Source: Candidatus Staskawiczbacteria bacterium
GTDB lineage: Bacteria; Patescibacteriota; Minisyncoccia; Minisyncoccales; Staskawiczbacteraceae
NCBI GenBank assembly: GCA_903850725.1
Contig: CAINMG010000090.1
Span: 1-20,712, forward strand
DNA length: 20,712 nucleotides
Reading direction: 5' to 3'
Shown here: piece after piece, positions 1-9,222 of the stretch
How positions within the stretch are numbered: position 1 is the stretch's first letter
How the letters are laid out: every line of letters starts with the position of its first letter
Program-made: the position numbers and the translations under genes
The notes under the pieces: model-generated
What the model saw: only the letters and a program-made list of their open reading frames with translations
Database searches by the model: none
Told to the model about the DNA's origin: nothing

Positions 1-382
1 GTCTATCCGCTCTCTTCTCGGGACCCCAACTATCAAAAATATGTTTATCTCTATTGATTGCGTGAGCCATTTCATGTGCAATTAAAAAATTTATACAAAT
101 ATCTTTTCTAGACCAAAGATTGGAATTTAAAATTATAATCCCATTTTTACCTTTTAAATAACCAATATCGAAATCCCAATAACTACTATTTTCACTTATC
201 TCACCAATAAAAGCGCAATAATTTATTGCATAATCTATAATATCATGTGGCAACAAAGAAATTGCTTTAACAAATTTCTTTAAAGCATGTTCTGGAATTT
301 CTCCTCCTTCAAAATCAAACCTGTTGAATATTGATTCTGGAGTGTATAATGCCCTTTCATTCTCTTCAAAAAAGTTTTTCAT
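1..382 (-). CDS. Putative HExxH zinc metallopeptidase, C-terminally cut by the window edge
   Basis: An open frame of 127 codons starts with ATG at 382 and runs off the left edge. Residues 103-107 read HEMAH, the zinc-binding HExxH signature (two His ligands, Glu as general base), preceded by a hydrophobic stretch (INFLIA). About 15 residues later comes PEKRAD, in the place where ImmA/IrrE-like (DUF955) peptidases carry the ExxAD third-ligand helix. The start lies 4 nt after the stop of the DUF262 gene, so it is probably the next gene of the same operon. No signal peptide is visible, which suggests a cytoplasmic protease. The frame is too short for a family assignment; another small gluzincin is possible. 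ImmA-type peptidases often cleave repressors in mobile elements, so a regulatory job is conceivable but is inference. Confidence 0.7.
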   Translation of the reverse strand, partial: MKNFFEENERALYTPESIFNRFDFEGGEIPEHALKKFVKAISLLPHDIIDYAINYCAFIGEISENSSYWDFDIGYLKGKNGIIILNSNLWSRKDICINFLIAHEMAHAINRDKHIFDSWGPEKRADR

Positions 383-386
383 ATAT

Positions 387-2501
387 TTATTTTTGCAATT
401 TATATGCTTCTTGTATTGCCATCACTAATTCATCTAAATTATTTTCATTCTCAATTGCGATATCTGTATATTGGTTTCCATCACTACCATTGGACCCAGA
501 AATTGTGTGGTTTTTAACAATATCAACTAAAATATTGTGAGGGGCTTTAACTGTGAGCCATATTTTTTCTGTTTTCAACCTGAAATAAGCAAAATTCATA
601 TTTTTTCTTAATGAAATATAGGATTTTCTACGATTCACTATTATATCCTGGTCTATTGGCTTTAATTTATTTAAAATAGAAACTATTACTGGTTCTACTC
701 CAAGAATATTATCAAGGTGTTCTATTGTTTGTTCTCCTATCAATTGCTTGGACTTTTTAATACTCTTGCCTAGTTTTAGTGCATTCACAGCATTTTCTTT
801 ATAGTCAAAATCAATAAATACATCAGGAAAATATTTTTGAGCCGCCTCAAAAATAAGCCTTATACGAGCATCCTGAAACAACCCATTATTATATGCCTCT
901 TTTGTCCACAGATCTTTATTCTCAGGAATAAAATGTAATTTAGCACGGTCAATGAATTGTACAAGATAATCTATTGGCCCATCATCGCTGACAGAACCAT
1001 TAACCGGTTTATGTATAAATGTTATATTTGCAAGATTGCTTACTATAGTTTCCACTTCTGCCGGATCTTCAACGTCATCAAGTTCAAGTTCTTTTTTCAA
1101 ATATTCCTGTGGAAAAATATGATGTTTTTCCAACTCGTTAAGATTACGTGACGCAATAAGCCGACCGCCCCAATCATCTGCCTTATTCTTTGTGAGCAAA
1201 ATATACAAAATAAAAGTAAAGGCTTTATTTGCCTCACGCACAACATTTCTTTCTAACCCATCTTGTATATATTCAAAATCAATATGTTTCCTAACTTTCA
1301 TTGTTTCCTGCATGGCAAGAAATGGAAAGCTATCAGAATTACGAATAATTTCTATATCACGATTTAATCTTGTATCAACGCTTGAGCTATAATGACCATT
1401 CAAATTAACCAAGAGAAACCAAGAAGTTATATTTTTTCTGTCTAAGTCGGGCATTTGATCAATATTTTCAAAATTGTTTTTTCCAAAATATGTTGAAAGC
1501 GGTATCAGTGCCGTCTGAGATGGCAATAACCTTGCATTATGAATACCAAATTCTTTTTCCAAAAACTCTGCGGTTAACCTTAAAGAACGCTCGCTAACCC
1601 CGAGTCGATTATCTAAATCTTCTTTTGAAATTCCTTTAATTTTTGCTATATTCGCCTTAAATTGTTTTGGCTTTGCTATTTGAGTTTGTGAAAGACCAAG
1701 ATTTGAAAAAACAGAACGCATTATTGGTTGAACCATTATGTCTCTATTTTCTAATTCCTTACATAATTTAACCACCCTAGATTTTAATTCCCCACTTAAT
1801 GTTCCAGCCATAAAAGACAACATAAGTTCCACATTACCAATTCTAATACCCTCCTTGTTTATACGAATAAATGCTTCAGCCATCTTTGAGAAAATATTTT
1901 CCTCATCGGTAGTTTCTTGCTCACCAGTCGTCTCCATAATATATTGAGGTATTGGGTACTCTAATATCTTCTGTGCCATAGATCTTATCTTGTTAAAGTC
2001 ATCCCCAGTAGTATTGCTTTTGAGTTCCGATAAAATATCTACATCGTGAAGACAAAACGCTTTTACAATTTTAGAACAATCAATGCCCCTGTTTCTATGT
2101 TTCATAAATTTATTAGATACAGGATCATAAGCAATCGGATCGCAGGTTATTATTTCTCCACCACGCTTAATTGACCAATTATTAAAAAGCAATAAAAGCG
2201 ATGCCGTGCGTTGCTGGCCATCAATCACAAAATATCTGTCTTGCGTATTTGACGGTACACCATCAAGCATTGGGATAGAAGTTGGGTCAATATCTGAAGC
2301 TACTTCTGGAGATGGTTTCCATAAAATGGTTGCGCCAATCGGATAATTCTGAATTATTGAATCAAGTAGTTCCTTGATATTGTCCGAATCCCAAACATAA
2401 TGTCTTTGAAATGATGGAAGCCAATATTTACCAGAAGGAATTTCTTCGTTTATTAATTCTTGAATTGTCTTTTTTCTTACATCGATACTAATGTTTGCCA
2501 T
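387..2501 (-). CDS. GmrSD-type DUF262-DUF1524 restriction-like protein with C-terminal DUF5655-like domain
   Basis: This 704-residue protein has the layout of single-chain GmrSD (type IV-like) nucleases. The N-terminal DUF262 domain shows LPSFQRHYVW at 28-37 and the DGQQR nucleotide-binding/hydrolysis motif at 94-98. A DUF1524 HNH-type nuclease domain shows LEKHHIFPQEY around 457-467, followed by SNLANITFI and an Asn/Pro-rich turn. The last hundred or so residues (from about 600) resemble DUF5655, a small domain often attached to these enzymes. Known relatives cut DNA carrying modified cytosines in an NTP-dependent way; whether this one does cannot be read from sequence. The start follows the hsdR stop by 20 nt and the HExxH gene follows 4 nt later, placing it within the restriction-modification operon. 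All catalytic motifs appear intact. Confidence 0.88.
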   Translation of the reverse strand: MANISIDVRKKTIQELINEEIPSGKYWLPSFQRHYVWDSDNIKELLDSIIQNYPIGATILWKPSPEVASDIDPTSIPMLDGVPSNTQDRYFVIDGQQRTASLLLLFNNWSIKRGGEIITCDPIAYDPVSNKFMKHRNRGIDCSKIVKAFCLHDVDILSELKSNTTGDDFNKIRSMAQKILEYPIPQYIMETTGEQETTDEENIFSKMAEAFIRINKEGIRIGNVELMLSFMAGTLSGELKSRVVKLCKELENRDIMVQPIMRSVFSNLGLSQTQIAKPKQFKANIAKIKGISKEDLDNRLGVSERSLRLTAEFLEKEFGIHNARLLPSQTALIPLSTYFGKNNFENIDQMPDLDRKNITSWFLLVNLNGHYSSSVDTRLNRDIEIIRNSDSFPFLAMQETMKVRKHIDFEYIQDGLERNVVREANKAFTFILYILLTKNKADDWGGRLIASRNLNELEKHHIFPQEYLKKELELDDVEDPAEVETIVSNLANITFIHKPVNGSVSDDGPIDYLVQFIDRAKLHFIPENKDLWTKEAYNNGLFQDARIRLIFEAAQKYFPDVFIDFDYKENAVNALKLGKSIKKSKQLIGEQTIEHLDNILGVEPVIVSILNKLKPIDQDIIVNRRKSYISLRKNMNFAYFRLKTEKIWLTVKAPHNILVDIVKNHTISGSNGSDGNQYTDIAIENENNLDELVMAIQEAYKLQK

Positions 2502-2521
2502 ATTGTTTTATTTAATTATTT

Positions 2522-5500
2522 TTATTTTATATCTCCGCTCCAATCTCTACACAAAACTTCTGCTTGCTCTAAAACCGTTTTTGTTGCTGTTTCTTGTTTA
2601 TCTGGCGGATATTTGTATCTATTCAACAGCTTCTTCACTAATACACGAAGTTTAGCTTGCACATTTTGTTTAAGTGTCCAATCAATAGAAGTATTTTTGC
2701 GAAGCATTATCACAAGTTCTCTAGCAATCGTTTTTAATGTTTCGTCTCCCAAATCCATTACGGCACTTTCGTTGTCGCACAATGCATCATAAAAAGCGGT
2801 TTCGTCATCACTTAAATTTAGATTGACTCCTCTTTCTTTTTCTTCTCTTAATTTTTTGGCCAGCTCAACTAACTCAGCAATAACTTGTGCTGATTCGATT
2901 GTTTGGTTTTGGTATCTTTTAATTGTTTCTTCCAGCATCTTTGAAAAAACTTTTGCTTTAGTCAAAAACTTTCTTTCCATTGTTCTTATTTCGTCATTTA
3001 AAATCTTCTTTAAAATTTCTAAAGCAACATTTTTATGTTCCAACCCTTTTACTTCATTTAGAAATTCATCAGACAGTACAGAAATATTTGGACTTTTTAT
3101 TCCGGCAGCATCAAAAATATTTATCACTTTGTCAGATACAACTGCTTCTGAAACAAGTTGTTTAATGGCTTGGTCATAATCTTCATTTGTTGGCCCACCA
3201 AAACCACCAACAGCATCAAACTTTTGTATAAAAGATTTTACTGCTTGGAAAAATCCCACATCATCTCTAATTTCTAACGCTTTTAAATTTGGTACAGCCA
3301 ATGCAAAAACTGCTGACAACTCAGCCACTGCTTTTGAATATTTTTGTTTACCATCTGGGTCATTTAAAATATAATCCATTGCTCCGGATAATATTTTCGC
3401 TCTCGCAGATTGATTTGCTTTTACATAGCCATAATAATCAAAGCCATGATACATATCTTTCACAACTTCAAATTTGCTTAACATAACACTCACTGCCTTT
3501 TCTTGATCTATCATTGGTTCTGTTTGTCCTGCATTTGTATAGTTTGCCATAGCTTCTTTTAGCATTGGTGCAATTCCCAAATAATCTACAATCAAACCTC
3601 CAGGCTTATTCTTAAACACACGATTCACTCTAGCTATTGCCTGCATAAGTCCATGACCTTTCATTGGCTTATCTACATACATTGTATGCAAAGAAGGCAC
3701 ATCAAAACCAGTAAGCCACATATCACGTACAATAACAAACTTTAATTCGTCATTATTATCTTTCATTCTTTTTGCAATCAAATCTCTTTGCTCTTTTGTG
3801 TGAATATGCCTTTGATAATTTTGCGGATCGCTTGCTGAACCAGTCATTACCACTTTAATAAATCCTTTGTTTATGTCGTCATTGTGCCATTGCGGTCTTA
3901 ACTTAATAATTTCGTCATACATTTCAACAGCAATTCTTCTACTCATAGACACGAACATTCCCTTTCCATCAAGAGCAGAAGATCTATTTTCAAAATGATC
4001 TACCACATCTTGCGCCACCAGCTTAATTCTTTTTTCAGAGCCAATCATTGCTTCCAGCTTTGCCCATTTGCTTTTTAATTTATCTTTTTTGGTTGTTTCC
4101 TCGCCTTCAGTAAGCTCTTCAAACTCTTGATCTATTTTAGGCGTGGCTTCTTTTAACAACTGAATTTTCGCTAGTCTTGGCTCGTAATAAATTGGCACAG
4201 TTGCCTTGTCTTCCACTGACCTTACAATATCATACACATCTACATATTCTCCGAACACAGCTCTTGTGTTGGCATCTGAAAGTTCAATGGGCGTACCAGT
4301 GAAGCCAATAAATGAGGCATTAGGCAAAGCATCTCTCATATTCCTTGCAAAACCATCTATAAAGTCATATTGGCTTCTGTGAGCTTCATCAGTTAGCACA
4401 ACTATGTTTTTCCTATCAGAAAGCAATGGATGTATATCGCCCTTATTTTCCGGCATAAACTTTTGAATAGTTGTAAAGACAACGCCACCAGAAGCTACAG
4501 AAAGAATCTTTTTTAAATGTTCTCTGCTTTCAGCTTGTACAGGATTTTGTCTTATTACGTCCGAACATCTGGCAAACAAATCAAATAATTGCCCATCTAA
4601 ATCATTTCTATCTGTAAGCAGTACCAATGTTGGATTATCTAAAACTTGTATAATTTTACCGGCAAAAAATACCATGGTTAAACTTTTTCCACTTCCCTGC
4701 GTGTGCCAGACCACTCCTGCCCTTCTATCTCCATTTTCTGATGTAGCAGTAATAGTTCTTTCTATTGCTTTATTTGTTGCAAAATATTGATGATACCCTG
4801 CAATCTTTTTAATTATTTTTTCGCCATCTGATTCAAAAACAATAAAATTCTTAATTAAATCTAAAAATATTTCTTTTTGAAAAATACCTTTTACCAAAGT
4901 TTCCATATCATCTCTTTTTACAAACTCTTTTCCATCAACACTTTTCCAGCCCATAAAACGATCTTTATCAGAAAATATTGTACCCACAAAAGAATTCCAA
5001 ATATGGTCTGAAATTACGCTTATTTCATTGTATGCAAAAAGCGAAGGGATATCTGTCTTATATGTTTGCAGTTGGTTAAAAGCATCCAAATTTGTTGCGT
5101 TTGAATCTGCTGGATTTTTTAATTCAAAAATAGCTAAAGGCATTCCATTCACAAAAATTAAAATATCAGGTCTGCGATTTCTATTTTCAATAATAGTAAA
5201 TTGATTGACTGCAAGAAAATCATTATTTTCTGCATTTTCAAAATCAAACAACTTTACTTTATCATTTCTTAAAATTCCATCATTATCTTTATATGCAACA
5301 TCAACTCCCTCAAAAACCATTTTATGAAAAACTTTGTTTACCTCAATTAAAGATGGTTTTAGCCACGGAACGCTTACAACTTTATCAATAGCATCTTGTC
5401 TTGCTTCCACAGGAATTTCTGGGTTAATTTTAGCAATAGTATTTTTTAGTCTTTCTAATAATATTATGTCTTTGTAATTTTCTTTTTCGTTTCGCTCTGG

Positions 5501-5617
5501 TGTTGAGCCATCAAAAGCAATGTCTGGCCCAAAAGCAACTAAATAGCCAAGCTCTTTTAGCCATTCCAATGTTGCATTTTCCAAATTGTCTTCTGTATAG
5601 TTTATATTTTTCATCAT
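2522..5617 (-). CDS. hsdR: Type I restriction enzyme, R (endonuclease/translocase) subunit
   Basis: HsdR of 1031 residues, normal for the family. It is the motor and nuclease subunit of the R2M2S1 complex, cutting unmethylated DNA after ATP-driven translocation. A PD-(D/E)xK nuclease core is visible: RRPD at 148-151, IFELK at 163-167 and the QLQTYK helix at 182-187. The SF2 helicase part shows Walker A QGSGKS at 307-312, DEAH at 410-413 and a GFTGTP motif III further on. The C-terminal part is helical and charged, as expected for the HsdM-binding region. The frame starts ATGATG; the first ATG overlaps the TGA of the DUF3800 gene (ATGA, 5614-5617), so translation is probably coupled. No frameshift or missing key residue is seen, so the enzyme is likely active. 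Confidence 0.97.
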   Translation of the reverse strand: MMKNINYTEDNLENATLEWLKELGYLVAFGPDIAFDGSTPERNEKENYKDIILLERLKNTIAKINPEIPVEARQDAIDKVVSVPWLKPSLIEVNKVFHKMVFEGVDVAYKDNDGILRNDKVKLFDFENAENNDFLAVNQFTIIENRNRRPDILIFVNGMPLAIFELKNPADSNATNLDAFNQLQTYKTDIPSLFAYNEISVISDHIWNSFVGTIFSDKDRFMGWKSVDGKEFVKRDDMETLVKGIFQKEIFLDLIKNFIVFESDGEKIIKKIAGYHQYFATNKAIERTITATSENGDRRAGVVWHTQGSGKSLTMVFFAGKIIQVLDNPTLVLLTDRNDLDGQLFDLFARCSDVIRQNPVQAESREHLKKILSVASGGVVFTTIQKFMPENKGDIHPLLSDRKNIVVLTDEAHRSQYDFIDGFARNMRDALPNASFIGFTGTPIELSDANTRAVFGEYVDVYDIVRSVEDKATVPIYYEPRLAKIQLLKEATPKIDQEFEELTEGEETTKKDKLKSKWAKLEAMIGSEKRIKLVAQDVVDHFENRSSALDGKGMFVSMSRRIAVEMYDEIIKLRPQWHNDDINKGFIKVVMTGSASDPQNYQRHIHTKEQRDLIAKRMKDNNDELKFVIVRDMWLTGFDVPSLHTMYVDKPMKGHGLMQAIARVNRVFKNKPGGLIVDYLGIAPMLKEAMANYTNAGQTEPMIDQEKAVSVMLSKFEVVKDMYHGFDYYGYVKANQSARAKILSGAMDYILNDPDGKQKYSKAVAELSAVFALAVPNLKALEIRDDVGFFQAVKSFIQKFDAVGGFGGPTNEDYDQAIKQLVSEAVVSDKVINIFDAAGIKSPNISVLSDEFLNEVKGLEHKNVALEILKKILNDEIRTMERKFLTKAKVFSKMLEETIKRYQNQTIESAQVIAELVELAKKLREEKERGVNLNLSDDETAFYDALCDNESAVMDLGDETLKTIARELVIMLRKNTSIDWTLKQNVQAKLRVLVKKLLNRYKYPPDKQETATKTVLEQAEVLCRDWSGDIK

Positions 5618-6504
5618 ATTAATTTTACTTGATTACTCATATTTTCTCTTTGTATCGATTGCAAATTATTAAAAACCCATTCCCCACCTCGTTTTTCTGC
5701 TTGTGCTAAGGAAAACCCCCGATAAAAACGACTTTCTTTCATACGAGCATATGGTTTATTTGAATATTCCAAAATCTTCCTAACTGGCAAAGACGCCTTA
5801 TATCTTGAACTGCTCTCTTTAACATTAGAAATAACTGAGAATCTTGTAGCGCCAATTAATAAATCACATAGCTGTAAAATATAACTATCATTTATATGTC
5901 TCGCCTCGTCTAATTTATTATGATCGCTAGTTTGAAAAATAAAATTTTCTGGTAATTTTTTAATATAATCACGCTTTTGATTTTTTAATTGATACATTAT
6001 TTCTGCATCAGCCACACCTGCAGGATCTTCTCCTTCAAAAAATATTCTATTAATTCCAATGTCATTTGTTTCGTCAAAGAGATAATGAATAGCCCCCTTC
6101 AAAGCAGACTTCAATGTTCGAGAAATCAATGCCCCCCTATTTATACCATACATTTCTTCTGTATTTAATATTGCACGATAAGCTACAAACTTTGCCCTTA
6201 TTGGGTCAATAACTTTTGGAAATTTTCCGACTTTTGCCTTAGATTGAAACTTTTCAAATTTTTGTTGTTGTAATGCAGAACATCCAATATTGATGTAAGA
6301 TTCTGTTAATTTTGTCCTTAATGAATCTGTAGGTTCATTAGCACCAAGGCAAACAAAATGTAAACGATGCTTAAATGGATAATCATTCCTTGCTTCGCCC
6401 AACAGCGAGGTTAATTTAGCGTTGGTTTCTATCGGCACAAATAAAATGCCGTGCCAATATCCATCTTCCTTGCTCTCGTCATAATAAACATCATACTCTA
6501 TCAT
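5614..6504 (-). CDS. DUF3800 protein embedded between hsdS and hsdR
   Basis: This 296-residue protein belongs, on its motifs, to DUF3800, a family predicted to have an RNase H-like fold and common in defence and mobile regions. The opening YYDES (7-11) is the hallmark first acidic strand. The late DSYILQLCDLLIGA segment (about 208-221) is the second hallmark, with the conserved Asp after a QL pair. The middle region (EARNDYPFKHRLHF and onward) is less conserved. It overlaps both hsdS and hsdR by ATGA junctions, so it is made in step with the restriction-modification subunits. Its role is unknown: a nuclease-like effector or an accessory to the type I complex are both plausible inferences. Family assignment is fairly sure; biochemical function is not. 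Confidence 0.82.
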   Translation of the reverse strand: MIEYDVYYDESKEDGYWHGILFVPIETNAKLTSLLGEARNDYPFKHRLHFVCLGANEPTDSLRTKLTESYINIGCSALQQQKFEKFQSKAKVGKFPKVIDPIRAKFVAYRAILNTEEMYGINRGALISRTLKSALKGAIHYLFDETNDIGINRIFFEGEDPAGVADAEIMYQLKNQKRDYIKKLPENFIFQTSDHNKLDEARHINDSYILQLCDLLIGATRFSVISNVKESSSRYKASLPVRKILEYSNKPYARMKESRFYRGFSLAQAEKRGGEWVFNNLQSIQRENMSNQVKLI

Positions 6505-7811
6505 ACTTTTATTTTACCACTCATTAAACGAGGTAAAAGAGAATCTCTAGCACTAATAAGTCTGTTAATCTCATCTTCATTATTCTGAATGGTTTTAAAA
6601 ATTACTTCGCATATTTCATCAAACCGCTTAAGAGTTTCGTCATCTGGTTTAACAATTTCTAAATTACGAAAATCTGTCTTATTGAATTTTAGCTGCGCAC
6701 TTCCAGATGTAATTGAGTTTATAGCCGCTTGTCCAACTTGAGATGTAAAAAATAGGTATAGATAATTATTAAGTAGCTTTCCGTCGAGCATAATCACATT
6801 ATTTCCAAGAACCATTGGCATTTTGAATGTGGGGCATTTATAAACACTACCAACATCAGCAACATTTGAAATAATTACCTCGCCTCCTTTTAAATGTGTT
6901 TTTAATAAAAAATCGTATGCCTTTTTATCTACATATCTTTTTGAAGCAAAATTATTTTTTAAATCAGTATTTCTTAAAAATAAAGCGTACTCTTCATGCT
7001 CATAAATTTTTGAAACATTTTCTTTTAAACTTGCGAAGCTTCCATTTGCAACATAATCAGTAATAATTAATTTTAAATTGCCTACTTTTTCTATTTTCCA
7101 CCACTCTGGAATTTTATCTAATTTAGAATCAATCATTTTTCCACCACTTGATTTGTATGGCTTACCGTTTTCATCTGGAGATTCAAAATCAACAAACCAC
7201 TGTTTAAATAACGAACTTGCAACTTTTTCAAAATTTACATTAATTTGCCGATTTAGTTCTATTTTATCATCCAGAGAAGAAAGAATTTCAGCAATTTGTT
7301 TTTGCTCGCTCAGTCCAGGGACAACTACTACCATACTTTCAAATTTACTTTTTGAAATATTGGTATACACAGAACCACCACCGCCCAAACTTTCAAGAAG
7401 TTCCTTATTGTTTTTAAAAAAATAATAAAGATATTTATAATCAGCAATATTTTTATTAGGAATTAATGTATTTATTTGTTGATTTGAAAATGATTCTTTT
7501 GATGTAATGCCAACGTTACCTATCGTAGCGATGCAAGAAACCATTACAGAATTTTCTGGTAATTTTGCATTACCTAAATATTTTGCTCCCTCCTCAGATA
7601 TTCCTGATCCGGTTTTAGTAATAAAAACTGAATCATTCATATCAGGAATTTTTACAAATGGATAGTCGTCACCATAAAAATTAATATTACTTGTTGGTGG
7701 GGTTTTACCGGTAACAACTTTGCCTATCTTTCCAACATTTGAAACACCCCATTCTTCTGGTATGGTTCCGATCTCTGTTTCTTTAAATTTTGTTACAAAT
7801 CCTGTTTTCAT
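6501..7811 (-). CDS. hsdS: Type I restriction-modification specificity subunit
   Basis: HsdS of 436 residues recognises the bipartite DNA target for both methylation and cleavage. Two half-repeats are visible. The first target-recognition domain opens with TEIGTIPEEW (11-20) and closes with SEQKQIAEILSSLDDKIELN, the conserved spacer helix. After KQWFVDFESP the second domain opens with KIPEWWKIEKVG and closes with the usual RDSLLPRLMSGKI ending. The two domains differ clearly, implying an asymmetric target that cannot be predicted by eye. The start overlaps the stop of the upstream 219-aa gene (7808-7811) and its own TGA overlaps the DUF3800 start (6501-6504). It is complete, with no sign of phase-variable repeats or a truncated partner copy in the window. 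Confidence 0.95.
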   Translation of the reverse strand: MKTGFVTKFKETEIGTIPEEWGVSNVGKIGKVVTGKTPPTSNINFYGDDYPFVKIPDMNDSVFITKTGSGISEEGAKYLGNAKLPENSVMVSCIATIGNVGITSKESFSNQQINTLIPNKNIADYKYLYYFFKNNKELLESLGGGGSVYTNISKSKFESMVVVVPGLSEQKQIAEILSSLDDKIELNRQINVNFEKVASSLFKQWFVDFESPDENGKPYKSSGGKMIDSKLDKIPEWWKIEKVGNLKLIITDYVANGSFASLKENVSKIYEHEEYALFLRNTDLKNNFASKRYVDKKAYDFLLKTHLKGGEVIISNVADVGSVYKCPTFKMPMVLGNNVIMLDGKLLNNYLYLFFTSQVGQAAINSITSGSAQLKFNKTDFRNLEIVKPDDETLKRFDEICEVIFKTIQNNEDEINRLISARDSLLPRLMSGKIKV

Positions 7812-8467
7812 ATATTGATATTCAATTTTGATATTTTCATATCATGCGGAATATATATTTGCCGATTAGTTTTTAATTTATTTGATTCTAATTTTCTCAA
7901 AGAATATTGCAGAATTACATCTCCGCTCCCTGAATGATGCCCCAATGCTCGAATTGTTGAATCAATTCCGCCCCTCTCCTCTTTAATATTTACAGGTTTA
8001 ATTGGTACTTTTTGTCCATAGTGCTTGGCAACAATCAATCTTCCCGAAACCATTGAAAAAATAAAAATAATAACACCATTATAATCAGCGATATCAAAGA
8101 CAACATCCAAATCAACAACTTTCTTATTATATTGTGGCAATCGCTTATATTCCTTTACTATATCGTGCAATAATTCTTGAAAACCAATTTCAGAAATTTT
8201 TTGACGTTCACCATTTTTTTGAACAATAATATATTTTTCTGTTGGAAAATTTCCTTTATATTTAATATGAACTTGTCCACCAGCGTGCCAGGATACATGT
8301 TCTATTTCTTTTTTGTCCTGTGATTTTAGGTCATCTAAAAATCTATTAGATGGAGTGTATAATATATCGCCTGTATAGGTTTTTATAACAATCGTGCCAA
8401 TATCAAAATAAATATCTTCTTTTTTAATTAAAACCTTATAATTAACTGATTTCTTTATTTCCCCCAT
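7808..8467 (-). CDS. Unrecognised 219-aa protein, translationally coupled to hsdS
   Basis: I do not recognise this protein. It is soluble-looking, with alternating beta-like stretches (YFDIGTIVIKTY; KYIIVQKNG; VVDLDVVFDIADYNGVIIFIFSM) and a basic C-terminus. A His-rich, glycine-containing segment, HVSWHAGGQVHIKYKG at 57-72, and a later GHHSGSGDVILQYS are the best candidates for a functional site; the three His at 57, 61 and 67 could bind metal. No transmembrane segment or signal peptide stands out. The start is 1 nt after the stop of the HEPN gene, and the stop overlaps the hsdS start by 4 nt, so it is certainly part of the operon. Its position between hsdM and hsdS suggests that it works with the type I complex or the HEPN protein, as an inhibitor, sensor or effector. 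That is inference from context only. Confidence 0.72.
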   Translation of the reverse strand: MGEIKKSVNYKVLIKKEDIYFDIGTIVIKTYTGDILYTPSNRFLDDLKSQDKKEIEHVSWHAGGQVHIKYKGNFPTEKYIIVQKNGERQKISEIGFQELLHDIVKEYKRLPQYNKKVVDLDVVFDIADYNGVIIFIFSMVSGRLIVAKHYGQKVPIKPVNIKEERGGIDSTIRALGHHSGSGDVILQYSLRKLESNKLKTNRQIYIPHDMKISKLNINI

Positions 8468-8468
8468 A

Positions 8469-9221
8469 TTATTTTCTGCTAATTAAATCATAAGCCAAAC
8501 TTGCAAGTGCAATGTAATGAATTGCTAAGTTTTTATCTAGGTCTAATGCAGGAGTATGAGCCTTTTCATTGCGTAAAAATTGTATTGCCATATGCAAAAA
8601 TTTTACTCCTTCAAAAAAATCCTTTTCCACATCGTCTACAGGTTTATGCCCAAAAACTTTTTTATAATTTACAACGTTAAATGCATCTGTTGCTTTTTCG
8701 TTGCCAGAAACATCTTTTAACTTTTTTCGCACAACCTTATACGATTCTTCTACTGCATTAAAATAATGACCATCATTTAACAACTTTTTTACATGATCAA
8801 AAATATCTTTTTGTAAAACTATGTTAATATCGCCATTTTTAAATGTTGCTTCTGATTTATTTTTTGTCTCGTATTCTGTTCTTCCTGACAACTTTTCGCC
8901 AATAGCTCTTCCTGCGCCCATAAGATCCGCAGGAAAACTCTCTTTTTTAAAATTTTGTATTAAAATTTCATTTTCTATATACTCAATAAGTTTTAAAATA
9001 CTTTTCCCAACGACTTCATCGCTATCAGATAGCCAAAACCCTCTTATCCTATTTGCTTTTGAGCCACTTGAGTAATCATATTCTTGATCATAAATATCAA
9101 TACCGACATCGTTTTCAAAAAATTCTCTCATAGTTCGGTCTGAAAAATTCAAAACATAACCATCTCCCATCTGAAAAAGCTTTTCAAGAATTTGTTTTTC
9201 ATTTGTCGTTAAATTTGCCAT
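8469..9221 (-). CDS. AbiJ-like / TIGR02391 (Ymh) HEPN-domain protein
   Basis: The 250 residues split in two. The N-terminal part (about 1-85) reads LTTNEKQILEKLFQMGDGYVL followed by FSDRT and a SGSKANRIRGFW stretch, the pattern found at the N-terminus of AbiJ-type abortive infection proteins. The C-terminal part (about 145-250) matches the TIGR02391/Ymh family and carries RNEKAH at 217-222, the R-x4-H motif of HEPN ribonucleases. The usual family form is RNPxAH, so Pro is replaced by Glu while Arg, Asn and His remain. It follows hsdM by 1 nt. Other hsd operons carry a HEPN nuclease that attacks host RNA when restriction is disabled (PrrC, RloC); a similar guard role here is inference. Family assignment is good; RNase activity is untested. 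Confidence 0.85.
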   Translation of the reverse strand: MANLTTNEKQILEKLFQMGDGYVLNFSDRTMREFFENDVGIDIYDQEYDYSSGSKANRIRGFWLSDSDEVVGKSILKLIEYIENEILIQNFKKESFPADLMGAGRAIGEKLSGRTEYETKNKSEATFKNGDINIVLQKDIFDHVKKLLNDGHYFNAVEESYKVVRKKLKDVSGNEKATDAFNVVNYKKVFGHKPVDDVEKDFFEGVKFLHMAIQFLRNEKAHTPALDLDKNLAIHYIALASLAYDLISRK

Positions 9222-9222
9222 A

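Noticed and set aside
2460..5000. Plus-strand open frames opposite hsdR and the DUF262 gene
   Set aside because: They are low-complexity Ser/Leu/Phe-rich mirror frames of strongly supported genes and have no motifs of their own.
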